The notes below the pieces were generated by a model. It saw only the letters and a list, made by a program, of their open reading frames with translations, did not search any database and was not told the origin of the DNA. Below, piece after piece: positions 23,101-36,690 of a DNA stretch of 64,000 nucleotides. A program made the translations under genes and the position numbers. Positions within the stretch are counted from its first letter, which is position 1. Each line of letters starts with the position of its first letter. This DNA is from Tetraselmis striata (lineage: Eukaryota > Chlorophyta > Chlorodendrophyceae > Chlorodendrales > Chlorodendraceae): NCBI GenBank assembly GCA_006384855.1, contig VCJN01001601.1, forward strand, positions 62,001 to 126,000. The letters are read 5' to 3'.

Positions 23101-26100
23101 GCTAGCGGCCATGACTGATGTGAAGGACAGCGCTGTGCAGCGTGGCAACCAGTTGTCCTCTCAGCTTTCGGCCATGACTGAGGAGAAAGAAATTGCGCTG
23201 CAGCATGGCGAGGAGCTGTCCTCTCAGCTGGAAGCCATGACAGATGAGAAGGAGGCCGCTGTGCAGCATGGCGAGGAGCTGTCTTCTCAGCTGGTGGCCA
23301 TGACGGAGGAGAAGGAGGCCGCCGTCCAGCGTGGCGAGGAGCTGTCCTCTCAGCTGGCGGCCATGACAGAGGAGAAGGAGGCCGCGGTGCAGCACGTGGA
23401 GGAGCTGTCCTCTCAGCTGGCGGCCATGACTGAGGAGAAGGACAGCGCTGTGCGGCATGGGGAGGAGCTGTCCTCTCAGCTGACAGCCGTGACCGAGGTA
23501 ATGGAGGTCGCTGTTCAGCGAGGCGAGGATCTTTCTTCTGAGCTGGATGCCATGACTGAGAAGATGGAGGCTGCTGTGCAGCACGGCGAGGAGCTGTCCT
23601 CTCAGCTGGCAGCCATGACGGAGGAGAAGGAAGCTGAGGTGCTGAATGGCGAGGAGCTGTCCTCTCGGCTGGCGGCCATGACCGAGGAGAAGAACAGCGC
23701 TGTGCAGCACGGCGAGGAGCTGTCCTCTCAGCTGGCGGCCATGACGGAGCAGAAGGAGGCCGCTGTGCAGCACAGCAAGGAGCTGTCCTCTCGGCTGGCG
23801 GCCATGACCGAGGAGAAGAACAGCGCTGTGCAGCACGGGGATGAGCTGTCCTCTCGCCTGGCGGCCATGACTGAGGAGAAGGAGGCCGCTGTGCAGCGAG
23901 GCATGGAGGTTTCTTCTGAGCTGGCTGCCATAACTGAGGAGAAGGACAGCGCTGTGCAGCATGGTGAGGAGCTGTCCTCTGAGCTGGCGGCCATGACTGA
24001 GGAGAAGGAGGCCGCAGCGCAGCACGGCGAGGAGCTGTCCTCTGAGCTGGCGGCCATGACGGAGGAGAAGGAGGCCACTGTGCAGCGCGGCGAGGAGCTG
24101 TCCTCTCAGCTGGCGGCCATGACTGAGGAGAAGGACAGCGCTGTGCGGCATGGGGAGGAGCTGTCCTCTCAGCTTGGGGTCATGACCGCCGAGAAGCAGG
24201 CCGCTGTACAGCAAGGCGAGGAGCTGTCCTCTCAGCTGGCGGCCATGATAGATGTAAAGGAGGCCGCTGTGCAGCATGGCGAGGAGCTGTCCTCTCGGCT
24301 GGCGGCCATGACTGAGGAGAAGGAGGCCGCAGTGCAGCATGGCGAGGAGCTGTTCTCTCAGCTGGTGGCCATGACCGACGAGAAGCAGGCCGCCGTCCAG
24401 CGTGGCAACCAGTTGTCCTCTCAGCTGGCAGGCATGACGGAGGAGAAGGAGGCCGCTGTGCAGCACGGCGAGGAGCTATCTTCTCAGCTGGCGGCCATGA
24501 CGGAGGAGAAGAAGGCCGCTGTGCAGCACGGCGAGGAGCTGTCCTCTCAGTTGGTGGCAATGATGGAGGAGAAGGAGGCCGCCGTCCAGCATGGCGAGGG
24601 GCTGTCCTCTCAGCTGGCGGCTGTGACAGATGAGAAGGCGGCGGCTGTGCAGCACGGCGAGGAGCTGTCCTCTCAGCTGGTGGCCATGACGGAGGAGAAG
24701 GAGGCCGCTGTTCAGCACGGCGAGGAGCTGTCCTCTCAGCTGGCGGCTATGACTGAGGAGAAGGAGGCCGCTGTTCAGCACGGCGAGGAGCTGTCCTATC
24801 AGCTGGCGGTCATGACTGAGGAGAAGGAGGCCGCTGTTCAGCATGGTGAGGAGGTGTCCTCTCAGCTGGCGGCCATGACTGAGAAGAAGGAGGCCGCAGT
24901 GCAGCACGGTGAGGAGCTGTCCTCTCAGCTGGCGGTCATGACTGAGGAGAAGGAGGCCGCAGTGCAGCGTGGCAACCAGTTGTCCTCTCAGCTGGCGGCC
25001 ATGACTGAGGAGAAGGAAGCTGCGGTGCTGAATGGCGAGGAGCTGTCCTCTCAGCTGGCGGTCATGACAGACGAGAAGGACAGCGCTGTGCAGCATGGCG
25101 AGGAGCTGGTCTCCATGACGGAGGAGAAGGAGGCCGCTGTGCAGCACGGCGAGGAGCTGTCCTCTCAGCTGGCGGTCATGACTGAGGAGAAGGAGGCCGC
25201 TGTTCAGCACGGCGAGGAGCTGTCCTCTCAGCTGGCGGTCATGACTGAGGAGAAGGAGGCCGCAGTGCAGCGTGGCAACCAGTTGTCCTCTCAGCTGGCG
25301 GCCATGACTGAGGAGAAGGAAGCTGCGGTGCTGAATGGCGAGGAGCTGTCCTCTCGGCTGGCGGCCATGACTGAGGAGAAGGAGGCCGCAGTGCAGCATG
25401 GCGAGGAGCTGTTCTCTCAGCTGGTGGCCATGACCGACGAGAAGCAGGCCGCCGTCCAGCGTGGCAACCAGTTGTCCTCTCAGCTGGCAGGCATGACGGA
25501 GGAGAAGGAGGCCGCTGTGCAGCACGGCGAGGAGCTATCTTCTCAGCTGGCGGCCATGACGGAGGAGAAGAAGGCCGCTGTGCAGCACGGCGAGGAGCTG
25601 TCCTCTCAGTTGGTGGCAATGATGGAGGAGAAGGAGGCCGCCGTCCAGCATGGCGAGGGGCTGTCCTCTCAGCTGGCGGCTGTGACAGATGAGAAGGCGG
25701 CGGCTGTGCAGCACGGCGAGGAGCTGTCCTCTCAGCTGGTGGCCATGACGGAGGAGAAGGAGGCCGCTCTTCAGCACGGCGAGGAGCTGTCCTCTCAGCT
25801 GGCGGCTATGACTGAGGAGAAGGAGGCCGCTGTTCAGCACGGCGAGGAGCTGTCCTATCAGCTGGCGGTCATGACTGAGGAGAAGGAGGCCGCTGTTCAG
25901 CATGGTGAGGAGGTGTCCTCTCAGCTGGCGGCCATGACTGAGAAGAAGGAGGCCGCAGTGCAGCACGGTGAGGAGCTGTCCTCTCAGCTGGCGGTCATGA
26001 CTGAGGAGAAGGAGGCCGCAGTGCAGCGTGGCAACCAGTTGTCCTCTCAGCTGGCGGCCATGACTGAGGAGAAGGAAGCTGCGGTGCTGAATGGCGAGGA

Positions 26101-29100
26101 GCTGTCCTCTCAGCTGGCGGTCATGACAGACGAGAAGGACAGCGCTGTGCAGCATGGCGAGGAGCTGGTCTCCATGACGGAGGAGAAGGAGGCCGCTGTG
26201 CAGCACGGCGAGGAGCTGTCCTCTCAGCTGGCGGTCATGACTGAGGAGAAGGAGGCCGCTGTTCAGCACGGCGAGGAGCTGTCCTCTCAGCTGGCGGTCA
26301 TGACTGAGGAGAAGGAGGCCGCAGTGCAGCGTGGCAACCAGTTGTCCTCTCAGCTGGCGGCCATGACGGAGGAGAAGGACAGCGCTGAGCAGCACGGCAA
26401 CCAGTTGTCCTCTCAGCTGGAGGCCATGACTGAGGAGAAGGACAACGCTGTGCAGAGTGGCAACCAGTTGTCATCTCAGCTGGAGGCCATGACTGAGGAG
26501 AAGGACAACGCTGTGCAGCATGGTGATGAGCTTTCCTCTCAGTTGGCTGCCATGGCGGAGAAGAAGGAGGCCGCTGAGCAGCGTGGCGAGGAGCTTTCTT
26601 CTGAGCTGGCTAACATGACACAGCAGCTGGCGGCCATGACCGCCGAGAAGGACGCCGCCGTACAAAGTGGGGAGCAGCTCGCATCCCAGTTAGCAGCTGT
26701 GACGGAGGAGAAGGACAGCGCCGTGCAGCATGGGGAGGAGCTGTCCTCTCAGCTGACAGCCATGACCGAGCAGAAGGAGGCCGCTTTTCAGCGAGGCACG
26801 GAGGTTTCTTCTGAGCTGGCTGCCATGACGGAGGAGAAGGACAACGCTGTGCAGCATGGTGAGGAGCTGTCCTCTCAGCTAGCGGCCATGACTGATGTGA
26901 AGGACAGCGCTGTGCAGCGTGGCAACCAGTTGTCCTCTCAGCTTTCGGCCATGACTGAGGAGAAAGAAATTGCGCTGCAGCATGGCGAGGAGCTGTCCTC
27001 TCAGCTGGAAGCCATGACAGATGAGAAGGAGGCCGCTGTGCAGCATGGCGAGGAGCTGTCTTCTCAGCTGGTGGCCATGACGGAGGAGAAGGAGGCCGCC
27101 GTCCAGCGTGGCGAGGAGCTGTCCTCTCAGCTGGCGGCCATGACAGAGGAGAAGGAGGCCGCGGTGCAGCACGTGGAGGAGCTGTCCTCTCAGCTGGCGG
27201 CCATGACTGAGGAGAAGGACAGCGCTGTGCGGCATGGGGAGGAGCTGTCCTCTCAGCTGACAGCCGTGACCGAGGTAATGGAGGTCGCTGTTCAGCGAGG
27301 CGAGGATCTTTCTTCTGAGCTGGATGCCATGACTGAGAAGATGGAGGCTGCTGTGCAGCACGGCGAGGAGCTGTCCTCTCAGCTGGCAGCCATGACGGAG
27401 GAGAAGGAAGCTGAGGTGCTGAATGGCGAGGAGCTGTCCTCTCGGCTGGCGGCCATGACCGAGGAGAAGAACAGCGCTGTGCAGCACGGCGAGGAGCTGT
27501 CCTCTCAGCTGGCGGCCATGACGGAGCAGAAGGAGGCCGCTGTGCAGCACAGCAAGGAGCTGTCCTCTCGGCTGGCGGCCATGACCGAGGAGAAGAACAG
27601 CGCTGTGCAGCACGGGGATGAGCTGTCCTCTCGCCTGGCGGCCATGACTGAGGAGAAGGAGGCCGCTGTGCAGCGAGGCATGGAGGTTTCTTCTGAGCTG
27701 GCTGCCATAACTGAGGAGAAGGACAGCGCTGTGCAGCATGGTGAGGAGCTGTCCTCTGAGCTGGCGGCCATGACTGAGGAGAAGGAGGCCGCAGCGCAGC
27801 ACGGCGAGGAGCTGTCCTCTGAGCTGGCGGCCATGACGGAGGAGAAGGAGGCCACTGTGCAGCGCGGCGAGGAGCTGTCCTCTCAGCTGGCGGCCATGAC
27901 TGAGGAGAAGGACAGCGCTGTGCGGCATGGGGAGGAGCTGTCCTCTCAGCTTGGGGTCATGACCGCCGAGAAGCAGGCCGCTGTACAGCAAGGCGAGGAG
28001 CTGTCCTCTCAGCTGGCGGCCATGATAGATGTAAAGGAGGCCGCTGTGCAGCATGGCGAGGAGCTGTCCTCTCGGCTGGCGGCCATGACTGAGGAGAAGG
28101 AGGCCGCAGTGCAGCATGGCGAGGAGCTGTTCTCTCAGCTGGTGGCCATGACCGACGAGAAGCAGGCCGCCGTCCAGCGTGGCAACCAGTTGTCCTCTCA
28201 GCTGGCAGGCATGACGGAGGAGAAGGAGGCCGCTGTGCAGCACGGCGAGGAGCTATCTTCTCAGCTGGCGGCCATGACGGAGGAGAAGAAGGCCGCTGTG
28301 CAGCACGGCGAGGAGCTGTCCTCTCAGTTGGTGGCAATGATGGAGGAGAAGGAGGCCGCCGTCCAGCATGGCGAGGGGCTGTCCTCTCAGCTGGCGGCTG
28401 TGACAGATGAGAAGGCGGCGGCTGTGCAGCACGGCGAGGAGCTGTCCTCTCAGCTGGTGGCCATGACGGAGGAGAAGGAGGCCGCTGTTCAGCACGGCGA
28501 GGAGCTGTCCTCTCAGCTGGCGGCTATGACTGAGGAGAAGGAGGCCGCTGTTCAGCACGGCGAGGAGCTGTCCTATCAGCTGGCGGTCATGACTGAGGAG
28601 AAGGAGGCCGCTGTTCAGCATGGTGAGGAGGTGTCCTCTCAGCTGGCGGCCATGACTGAGAAGAAGGAGGCCGCAGTGCAGCACGGTGAGGAGCTGTCCT
28701 CTCAGCTGGCGGTCATGACTGAGGAGAAGGAGGCCGCAGTGCAGCGTGGCAACCAGTTGTCCTCTCAGCTGGCGGCCATGACTGAGGAGAAGGAAGCTGC
28801 GGTGCTGAATGGCGAGGAGCTGTCCTCTCAGCTGGCGGTCATGACAGACGAGAAGGACAGCGCTGTGCAGCATGGCGAGGAGCTGGTCTCCATGACGGAG
28901 GAGAAGGAGGCCGCTGTGCAGCACGGCGAGGAGCTGTCCTCTCAGCTGGCGGTCATGACTGAGGAGAAGGAGGCCGCTGTTCAGCACGGCGAGGAGCTGT
29001 CCTCTCAGCTGGCGGTCATGACTGAGGAGAAGGAGGCCGCAGTGCAGCGTGGCAACCAGTTGTCCTCTCAGCTGGCGGCCATGACTGAGGAGAAGGAAGC

Positions 29101-32100
29101 TGCGGTGCTGAATGGCGAGGAGCTGTCCTCTCGGCTGGCGGCCATGACTGAGGAGAAGGAGGCCGCAGTGCAGCATGGCGAGGAGCTGTTCTCTCAGCTG
29201 GTGGCCATGACCGACGAGAAGCAGGCCGCCGTCCAGCGTGGCAACCAGTTGTCCTCTCAGCTGGCAGGCATGACGGAGGAGAAGGAGGCCGCTGTGCAGC
29301 ACGGCGAGGAGCTATCTTCTCAGCTGGCGGCCATGACGGAGGAGAAGAAGGCCGCTGTGCAGCACGGCGAGGAGCTGTCCTCTCAGTTGGTGGCAATGAT
29401 GGAGGAGAAGGAGGCCGCCGTCCAGCATGGCGAGGGGCTGTCCTCTCAGCTGGCGGCTGTGACAGATGAGAAGGCGGCGGCTGTGCAGCACGGCGAGGAG
29501 CTGTCCTCTCAGCTGGTGGCCATGACGGAGGAGAAGGAGGCCGCTCTTCAGCACGGCGAGGAGCTGTCCTCTCAGCTGGCGGCTATGACTGAGGAGAAGG
29601 AGGCCGCTGTTCAGCACGGCGAGGAGCTGTCCTATCAGCTGGCGGTCATGACTGAGGAGAAGGAGGCCGCTGTTCAGCATGGTGAGGAGGTGTCCTCTCA
29701 GCTGGCGGCCATGACTGAGAAGAAGGAGGCCGCAGTGCAGCACGGTGAGGAGCTGTCCTCTCAGCTGGCGGTCATGACTGAGGAGAAGGAGGCCGCAGTG
29801 CAGCGTGGCAACCAGTTGTCCTCTCAGCTGGCGGCCATGACTGAGGAGAAGGAAGCTGCGGTGCTGAATGGCGAGGAGCTGTCCTCTCAGCTGGCGGTCA
29901 TGACAGACGAGAAGGACAGCGCTGTGCAGCATGGCGAGGAGCTGGTCTCCATGACGGAGGAGAAGGAGGCCGCTGTGCAGCACGGCGAGGAGCTGTCCTC
30001 TCAGCTGGCGGTCATGACTGAGGAGAAGGAGGCCGCTGTTCAGCACGGCGAGGAGCTGTCCTCTCAGCTGGCGGTCATGACTGAGGAGAAGGAGGCCGCA
30101 GTGCAGCGTGGCAACCAGTTGTCCTCTCAGCTGGCGGCCATGACTGAGGAGAAGGAAGCTGCGGTGCTGAATGGCGAGGAGCTGTCCTCTCAGCTGGCGG
30201 CCATGACTGATGTGAAGGACAGCGCTGTGCAGCATGGCGAGGAGCTGTCCTCTCAGCTGGCGGCCATGACGGAGGAGAAGGAGGCTGCTGTTCAGCACGG
30301 CGAGGAGCTGTCCTCTCAGCTGGCGGTCATGACTGAGGAGAAGGAGGCCGCAGTGCAGCGTGGCAACCAGTTGTCCTCTCAGCTGGCGGCCACGACTGAG
30401 GAGAAGGAGGCCGCAGTGCAGCGTGGCGAGGAGCTGTCCTCTCAGCTGGGGGCGATGCAGGAGGACAGGGAGGCGGCGGTGCAGCAAGGTGTGGAGCTGT
30501 CTGAGCAGCTGGCTACCGCCGAGGCTGCCAAGGAGGCGGCGGACACTCGCGCGGAGGCGACCCAGAGGCAGAACAAGTCCCTGGCCGCGGAGACAGCGTG
30601 TCTGCAGCAGAGCCTGGCGGAGCTAGCTGAGGAGGTGGCAGCCACGGAGTCCGCCAGGGCGGAGGCCGAGACGCGCCTGGCGGAGCTGGCAGACCGACTG
30701 GCTATCGCGGAGGAGCAGAAGGAGGACGCGCTGCGCCGCCGGGAGGAGCTGCGCGAGCAGCTGGCTGCCGCTGAGGACGCAAGGAGTGCTTCCGAGGCGT
30801 CTGGGGAGGAGCTGGCCCTGATGCTGGCGGCGCTGAGGGAGGAGCGCGAGGCGGCGCAGCAGCGCGTGGAGGAGCTGGCGAGCGGGCTGTCGGCTGCCGA
30901 GGGCGGCCGGGCGGCCGCAGAGAGCGCGCGCGCCGCCGCAGCCGCTCGGAGCGAGCAGCTCTCGCAGCGTCTGGCGGACCTGAAGGACGAGGTTCAAGAG
31001 GTGCTGGCCAACGAGGCGGCGTCTCAGCTCCTCGCGGCCAACATTAAGACCGTCCACCTGGAGCGCGACCGCCTGCTGGCCGAGAACGAGGTGCTGGATC
31101 AGCGGCTGGCCAAGTGCGAGGAGGCGCTGATGGCGGAGAAGGCGGTGCTGGGGCACGGCAACGCGAGGCAGAAGATCCAGTACCACCTGCGCCTCAAGCA
31201 GGAGCTGGAGGAGATGCGCCATGAGTGCACCGGCCTGCTGCGCGAGCGCTTCCATCTCGAGCAGTGCATCAGGTCCCCCCCCCCCCCCCCCCCCCCGTCC
31301 TCGCACCCCGTTAAGGGCTACATGTGCAAGCAGTGCGTCGTGATGACATGGTGTGACGCTCCCTATGGGCTGCCACCCCCAGCGGGCCGGCGAATGTGTG
31401 GCGCCCTTTCTCACAACGCGCTATTGGCATGCAGGTACCTCGCTGTGCGGAACCGCGTGTCGCCTTCGGGCGTCGCGGCGTCAGGCTTGAGGGCACGTGC
31501 GGCCAAGGACAAGGTAGGCGATGTAACACCTCCCGCCCGCGATTCGGCATGAAGGAAGTCGGACGCCGCGGATGTCCGACTTTTGTTGCTCCGCGCAGGT
31601 TCTGCCAGCGAGTCTGGCTCCGCGCAGCGAGTTCGCCACTCCGACGGGGAGGAAGATGATGGCCTCCTCTGCTCGCGGGCAGCACGCCCGCAATGCGCTC
31701 GACAACAAGGCCAACGCCTCGCACCACGATGAGCCCGCCCTGAGGAACAAGGAGAACGTCACCCCGAACGCGGCACACGATGTCATCGCTGCTGACCTCG
31801 TTGGTGAGCGCTCGCTTTGGTGTCCTATTCCCCGGATTAGCTGCCTCGTAAGTCGCCGTGTCTGGCGACGTCTGAATCATCTCCCACCGACCCTGTGTGC
31901 TGTATTCGGCAGAGCAAGCATTTGGCACGGACACGGTTGGGCACGAGCCGGTGGAGGCCTCCATCCTGGAGCGCATCCGCAAGGTGTGCGCGCCAAGCAG
32001 CCGGCACGGCGCGCCTCAGGCCGAGACGGCGCCTCGCGGCAGCCCCGCCGCCTCCAACGCCGCGCCCGGGGGCAGGCACAGCGAGTCGGCCATGTCGCCG

Positions 32101-32133
32101 CACAGCATCGCCGACCTGAGGGCGGCGAGGTGA
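20124..32133 (+). CDS. Giant coiled-coil protein with about 144 copies of a 21-residue repeat
   Basis: Exons that join in phase are 20124-20231, 20327-20606, 20717-20853, 21059-31272, 31435-31513, 31599-31803 and 31913-32133. The first gives PGAYDPKAKYDVGW, which resembles the PG-rich STPGR motif of ciliary microtubule proteins. The next two are ordinary coiled coil (IHKLQTELQAEKQ, QISELQAEVERLEA). The huge exon holds about 144 tandem copies (roughly 21,400-30,480) of a 21-residue unit near MTEEKEAAVQHGEELSSQLA, exactly three heptads. A non-repetitive coiled coil follows to HLEQCIR, then a low-complexity tail ending SIADLRAAR. The visible protein is about 3,750 residues. The intron after 31272 is 162 nt, a multiple of three, without stops, so its retention would add a proline-rich insert. 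No motor or enzymatic domain is visible. A cytoskeletal, flagellar or basal-body structural role is inferred only from coiled coil plus the PGAYDPK motif. The start codon is not identified. Confidence 0.8.
21400..30480 (+). repeat. Nested coding repeat: 63-bp unit, 1,059-bp and 3,777-bp higher-order units
   Basis: The base unit is 63 bp (21 codons). A segment from about 22,570 recurs with a shift of exactly 3,777 bp, which makes two long copies plus a partial third. Within each, a 1,059-bp segment recurs in tandem (for example 24180-24560 matches 25239-25619). The arithmetic closes: 1,059 is 17 units minus a 12-bp deletion (the HGEELVSMTEEK unit), and 3,777 is 60 units plus a 21-bp insertion minus two 12-bp deletions. 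Long copies look essentially identical, which implies recent duplication or ongoing homogenisation and makes the assembled copy number uncertain. Confidence 0.9.
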
Positions 32134-33359
32134 CGGAGGATGGCTCCGCCTTCGCCATGATGGCTCGCTGCAGTGCGGGCGCGGTAGCGCCCCAGGAACT
32201 ATTAGAGCGAGTGCGTTGTAAGGGCTCCTACTATCGATTCAGATATCACGTCATTATGCATTTGGTTGGACCCCCCCCCCTCACCATTCCCCTTGAATCG
32301 TGCCGCTGTGCGGTCTGCTTGACGATGGCACTCACCCCGTTGACGCACTTCTCATCCTACTACCCGTACCCACATTGTATTTCTGTTATTGGGCCACCGC
32401 AAAGAGAGCAGGAAAGCTTTGTTTCCCATCTTGAAATGTAAAATGGTGCGCCGCGAAAATGCAGCAACGGAATCCACGTCTCGATGCTGGCTGGCGCACA
32501 GCAACTCGTTCCCTATGCGACCCGCGGACCCGAGACTAGAAATGGCACGGGTGATGGTCCGTCAATCAAAGTGCTGATGCTCACCGTCAAAATCCTGTAA
32601 CATGACGCGACCGGTGAGATGCTTGCGTGCGCATGTATCCATGGCATCGGGATAGCGATGTGCTGTTGAGTCTGTGCAAATTGCCTTGGAGACAAGTTGG
32701 CACGGTGGTGGCTTAGAATCTGTTGAAATAGAGCCTTTAGTACTGCCAGCAGCAGCTCCTGCCGGCTATGGGCTCAGCTGGGGCTGCAAGCTGGTGCACC
32801 TTAACACTGCTGCATTCTAGTATGTAAAGCCTGCTGAGCCGCCAGTCTCGCGGCTCCTGTCTCTAAACTACTGGTTGGGGTGATGCTCAGCGTTGCATGA
32901 CCATCTGAGGTCATTCTAGAGTGGGCATGTTCACCACATGCCAACTCACGGATGTCTAGGAGCTGAGCTCCTGCGGAAGCTCTCCGCTCCCTAATATACA
33001 ACGCTGTATATGTACCGTGCCTAAGTACTAATACCAAATATCGCGGCACAACACATGCAGCTCCCAGCGGGCAGGGCAGTCTGCCCAGCACTGCAGCTGG
33101 TGGTCTTACAGTCAGATCAGTAGATCAAGGACAGACCAGTGTCATCTATTGATCCTCATCAATGCTCGCCGCGTGCCTGCTGATGTTGCTCCTGGTGCTC
33201 TCCGCTCCTCAGCGCATGCAGCTGTACATGTACTATTCCTAACTACTGATTCCAACTATCGGCACAACACATCCAGCTCCCAGTGGGGATTCTGTCTGCC
33301 TAACACTGCAGCTGGTGGTCTTACAGTCAGAACTGTCTCAGATCAGCAGCCGGCCTGTG
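32134..33359. other. 3' flank of the coiled-coil gene and LTR-like direct repeats
   Basis: No coding region is supported. Two related blocks of about 145 bp (about 32,976-33,120 and 33,197-33,340) lie in direct orientation about 0.2 kb apart, next to the 3' end of the minus-strand Copia remnant. They share CTCTCCGCTCC, GCACAACACAT, CAGCTCCCAG and GCAGCTGGTGGTCTTACAGT. They may be remains of terminal repeats. Confidence 0.35.
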
Positions 33360-36300
33360 TAATCTACTGACTCTTCACACCCCTTCTCACTGGTGGCTGC
33401 CGATCGCGTAACATTCATGACTTCAGCGCTGCGCAGTTCAAACTGTGTTGGTGGCAGTGCCTTGGTGAACATGTCAGCAAGCATCTCTTGTGTGTGCACG
33501 TAATGGATGTGGAACGGACGGCACCTCCTCAGTGGGCATCTGGAACCAAGTGCACATGGATGTCCAGCTGCTTGGTGCGGGCTGGCGCCATCTCCGAAGT
33601 CGCGATGATGATGCATGCCTGATTATCATCCCCGATGGGAGTAGAAGCTGTCGTGCAGTCTGCTTGAAGCCCAACTCCTCCGGCGTCTGACGCAGGAACA
33701 TTGCCTCTTGCACCGTCATGCAGAGCGCAACGTACTCGGCTTCTGCTGTTGGCAGTGCCACCCATATTTTGTTGACATGGAGAAAGAGATTTTGGAAGGC
33801 CGCAGGTGGCACTTCTCGGATGAGAGGCGAGCTTGGGAGGATTAAGAAAGAAATTGCTTCGTTCCGTGAGTTGGAGACGAGGGATCGCTCTCCCTTCCAG
33901 GCGTTTTGGCCCGGAGTCTACCCCGGAGCTAGATACTTGGCTTGCCGCCTTGACGCCGGACAGGAAGCTGATTGCCCCCAACACAAGAAGAAGACGTAGC
34001 CAGTAGTGAACTTTCGCAAATGCACTGACTGGGATACATTGTCGGCAATTTGGCTGGGATACACTGTCGGCAAGTTGGTATCGCTGCATCTGTGCAGCGT
34101 CAGCTCATTGTCACCACCACAGTCGATTCCACGGCTGCGTCCCCTTTAGGTACCGTGGACAGTGACGGGCATCCTCCATGTGTGCCTTGGGTGGGACAGA
34201 CATGAACCGGCACAACCGGGCAACTGATTCAGCAGTATCCGGTCGGGTGTCTGGCCGCTGCGGCGTATGGTTGGGCTCCCACAATGCTACCGTATATGTG
34301 CTTATCTCTGTGTCAGTACACGGTTCAGACTGACGAGGATCGTCGGCCACACTTGGGACCTGGGTTGCATAGCACTGCTCCATCCCAAACCGCTGCCCCA
34401 GGTCGCGGATGTGCTTCGACGGATGGATGGTAACGGTGCGTGCTGCAAGGTCCCGCTCAACCTGAAGCCCCAGTAGCCATGCGCAGCTGCCAAGGTCCTA
34501 GATGTCAAAGCGAGCTGCCATGGACTCCCAAAGCCAGGCCATGGAGTTGCTCGCAATCAGGATGTCGTCCACATATATATGGCCATCATCGCCAAAATGG
34601 TTGTTGCATCGCTGCCGCCGTAGACGTAGGCACCAGAGTCTATCCGCAGCTGTCTGCCGTGCTGTGTAATCATGACGTCTTGGATAACACGGACTGGCGC
34701 CTGGTTCATTCCGTACACAGCCTTGCGCAGACGACAGACATGCGGGCTGCCGTTTGGGCCATACTGATTGAAGCTCTTCCAGTGCTCTAGGCAGATCTTT
34801 TCATCGAGGTCGGCGTACATGAAGGCACAATCGACAAATGTTTATTCCATATGCATGTTGAGGTGAACAGCGATGGGAAAGATGAGTCGGAGAGTGGTGA
34901 ACTTCACCGTCGGTGCACTGGTTTCCGCGAAGTCAGGGCCCTGAGCCTGGGTGAATCCCTTTCCGTCCGGCCTGGACTTTTCTCATGAGACAATCCAATC
35001 TGCGTTGTGCTTGGTGATGTAGACCCATTTGGATTTGACAACGTTGTGGCCACCCCCACGTTAAGGCCAAGTGTCCAAGTCCCATGAACGACGAGAGGGG
35101 TATATACTCCTGCCTCATGGATTCCATCCACTCTGCCGCCTTGGGAACAATGATTGCCACCTCGGAGGTTACGGGGTCGCCCAGCGCCTCGCCCGGAATA
35201 AATGCCGAGTCCGTAGGGTCAATGCTGCGGTCAACACGTCGCACAGTGAAGAGCGCTCATATGACTGGGTCTGCCACGAGCCATCTTCCGGGGTGTACAC
35301 TGCGATTGCGAGCGCGCATTCCTCGAGCGTCTTGACGCGTCTGACTCGCATCGGCAGGTGCTGGGTTGGAAGCCGACGCTGGGGTTCTAGCTGGCGCGGG
35401 CGCTGGAGCTGGAGCGGGCGCTGGCCCTGCGGGTGCTGCAGGGCTGTCCCTGGGCATTGGTTGGCTGGGGGCGTTCGGTGTGGGTGTGGCAGGTGGGTGG
35501 CAGCGGGGCGACCCCAGGGGGCGGGGCTGCAGCCGAGAGGGGGAGTGATTCCCCTGGTGTAAGTTTACGCTGTGCTGCGGTGTAAGGGACATACCTGGGG
35601 TGCTGTGGGTGTCGTTGGGGGCGTAGTCACTTGTTGCTGTCGCTGTCACTGTCGATGTGGACACGATTGCAGCTACGTGCCGAGCTCCACTCAGAGGGCA
35701 TTGGATATAGGGGCTGACATGTTGCTCACATAGGGCAGCGGGAGGTCGATGCCCCTCCTGAAGTTGGTGGCTGTCTTGGTGGCTGTGCCCTCATGACGTC
35801 GTGGCCCCTTCTGAAGCTGATGATGGGCTCCTCCCCTCCCGTGTGCCCGGACATTAGACACTCATCCGGCACATCACTTAGGTCAGTAAGGTGGCAAGCC
35901 ATGTGGGATTGCATCAAAGGACACACAGTGTCTGGCAATAATGGCAGGGCGGGTGTCTGGCATGTAGACCAGCCACGCATCGAGTCAGTGAGTAGCCAAC
36001 GAAGATGCCTTTATGGGCTGAGGGCGCTAGCTTGCGGCGACTCTCGCGGGGGGGTGTGCATAGGCTGGGCAGCCAAGTACCCTGAGGTAGGACAAGCCAG
36101 CTTCACCGCCAGTGATGATTCGCAGGGGAATGTCCGCAACGCCACGTCGCATGGCGCGATTGTGGATGCGGACGACATCAACCATCATGGCAAACTCCAA
36201 GTAATTGTCCGGCACGGCAACGGCGCCCCCGGGACAGATTCCGAGTATTATTTGAAAGCCCCCGGTAGGGCTACCCCGTCGTCGTAGGATCCAAGAGCAT

Positions 36301-36690
36301 TCCATTATAATTCCAATTTCAGTTCTTCCAGGATCCGCGAAAACTGGCCGCACTTCTAGACCCCCACCGCATACGGATCTTAGGTACGGATTATACGTAC
36401 GCATCTTAGGGGTTACCAATGCCCACCGCGTGGAGTTGGGGGTGGTGCCGCCAGGCCTTCCGCACTCGGGATCCTTCGCTCCTGGTGGGCCGCTGCCTGG
36501 TGGCGGGCGCCGTGACGCGCATAGAAGCCGTAGTCTTGCGGCGGCATGGCTTCTACGGCCGCAATCGCCGCTAAACTGTCCAATTGCTCCCTGGCAGTTT
36601 GGTCTACATGTTGTGCATGTTGTGGATGGGTCTGGCGCTGGCGGTGATGATCGACGTGCAACACACCTATTGCAGAAGGCTTGGTGCATT
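33360..36690 (-). mobile_element. Broken Ty1/Copia LTR retrotransposon
   Basis: Read right to left on the minus strand, the segment shows integrase-type sequence ending LSYLRVLGCPAYAHPP, then reverse-transcriptase blocks with the Copia-type YGMNQAPVRV region and the segment leading to HIRDLGQRFGMEQCYA-like sequence. It ends with the RNase H region (TAEAEYVALCMTVQEA, then the MLADMFTKALPP terminal motif). The order integrase-RT-RNase H is diagnostic of Copia. It is broken in many places and includes foreign-looking sequence in the integrase part. No clear pair of full LTRs is visible, so it is an old copy. Confidence 0.8.

Noticed and set aside
23102-30487. Very long minus-strand open frames (up to 454 residues) with LRGQLLAMLHSGLLLL-like repeats
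   Set aside because: These are antisense shadows of the coiled-coil exon. The repeat keeps the opposite strand open, and they have no start, splice or domain support.
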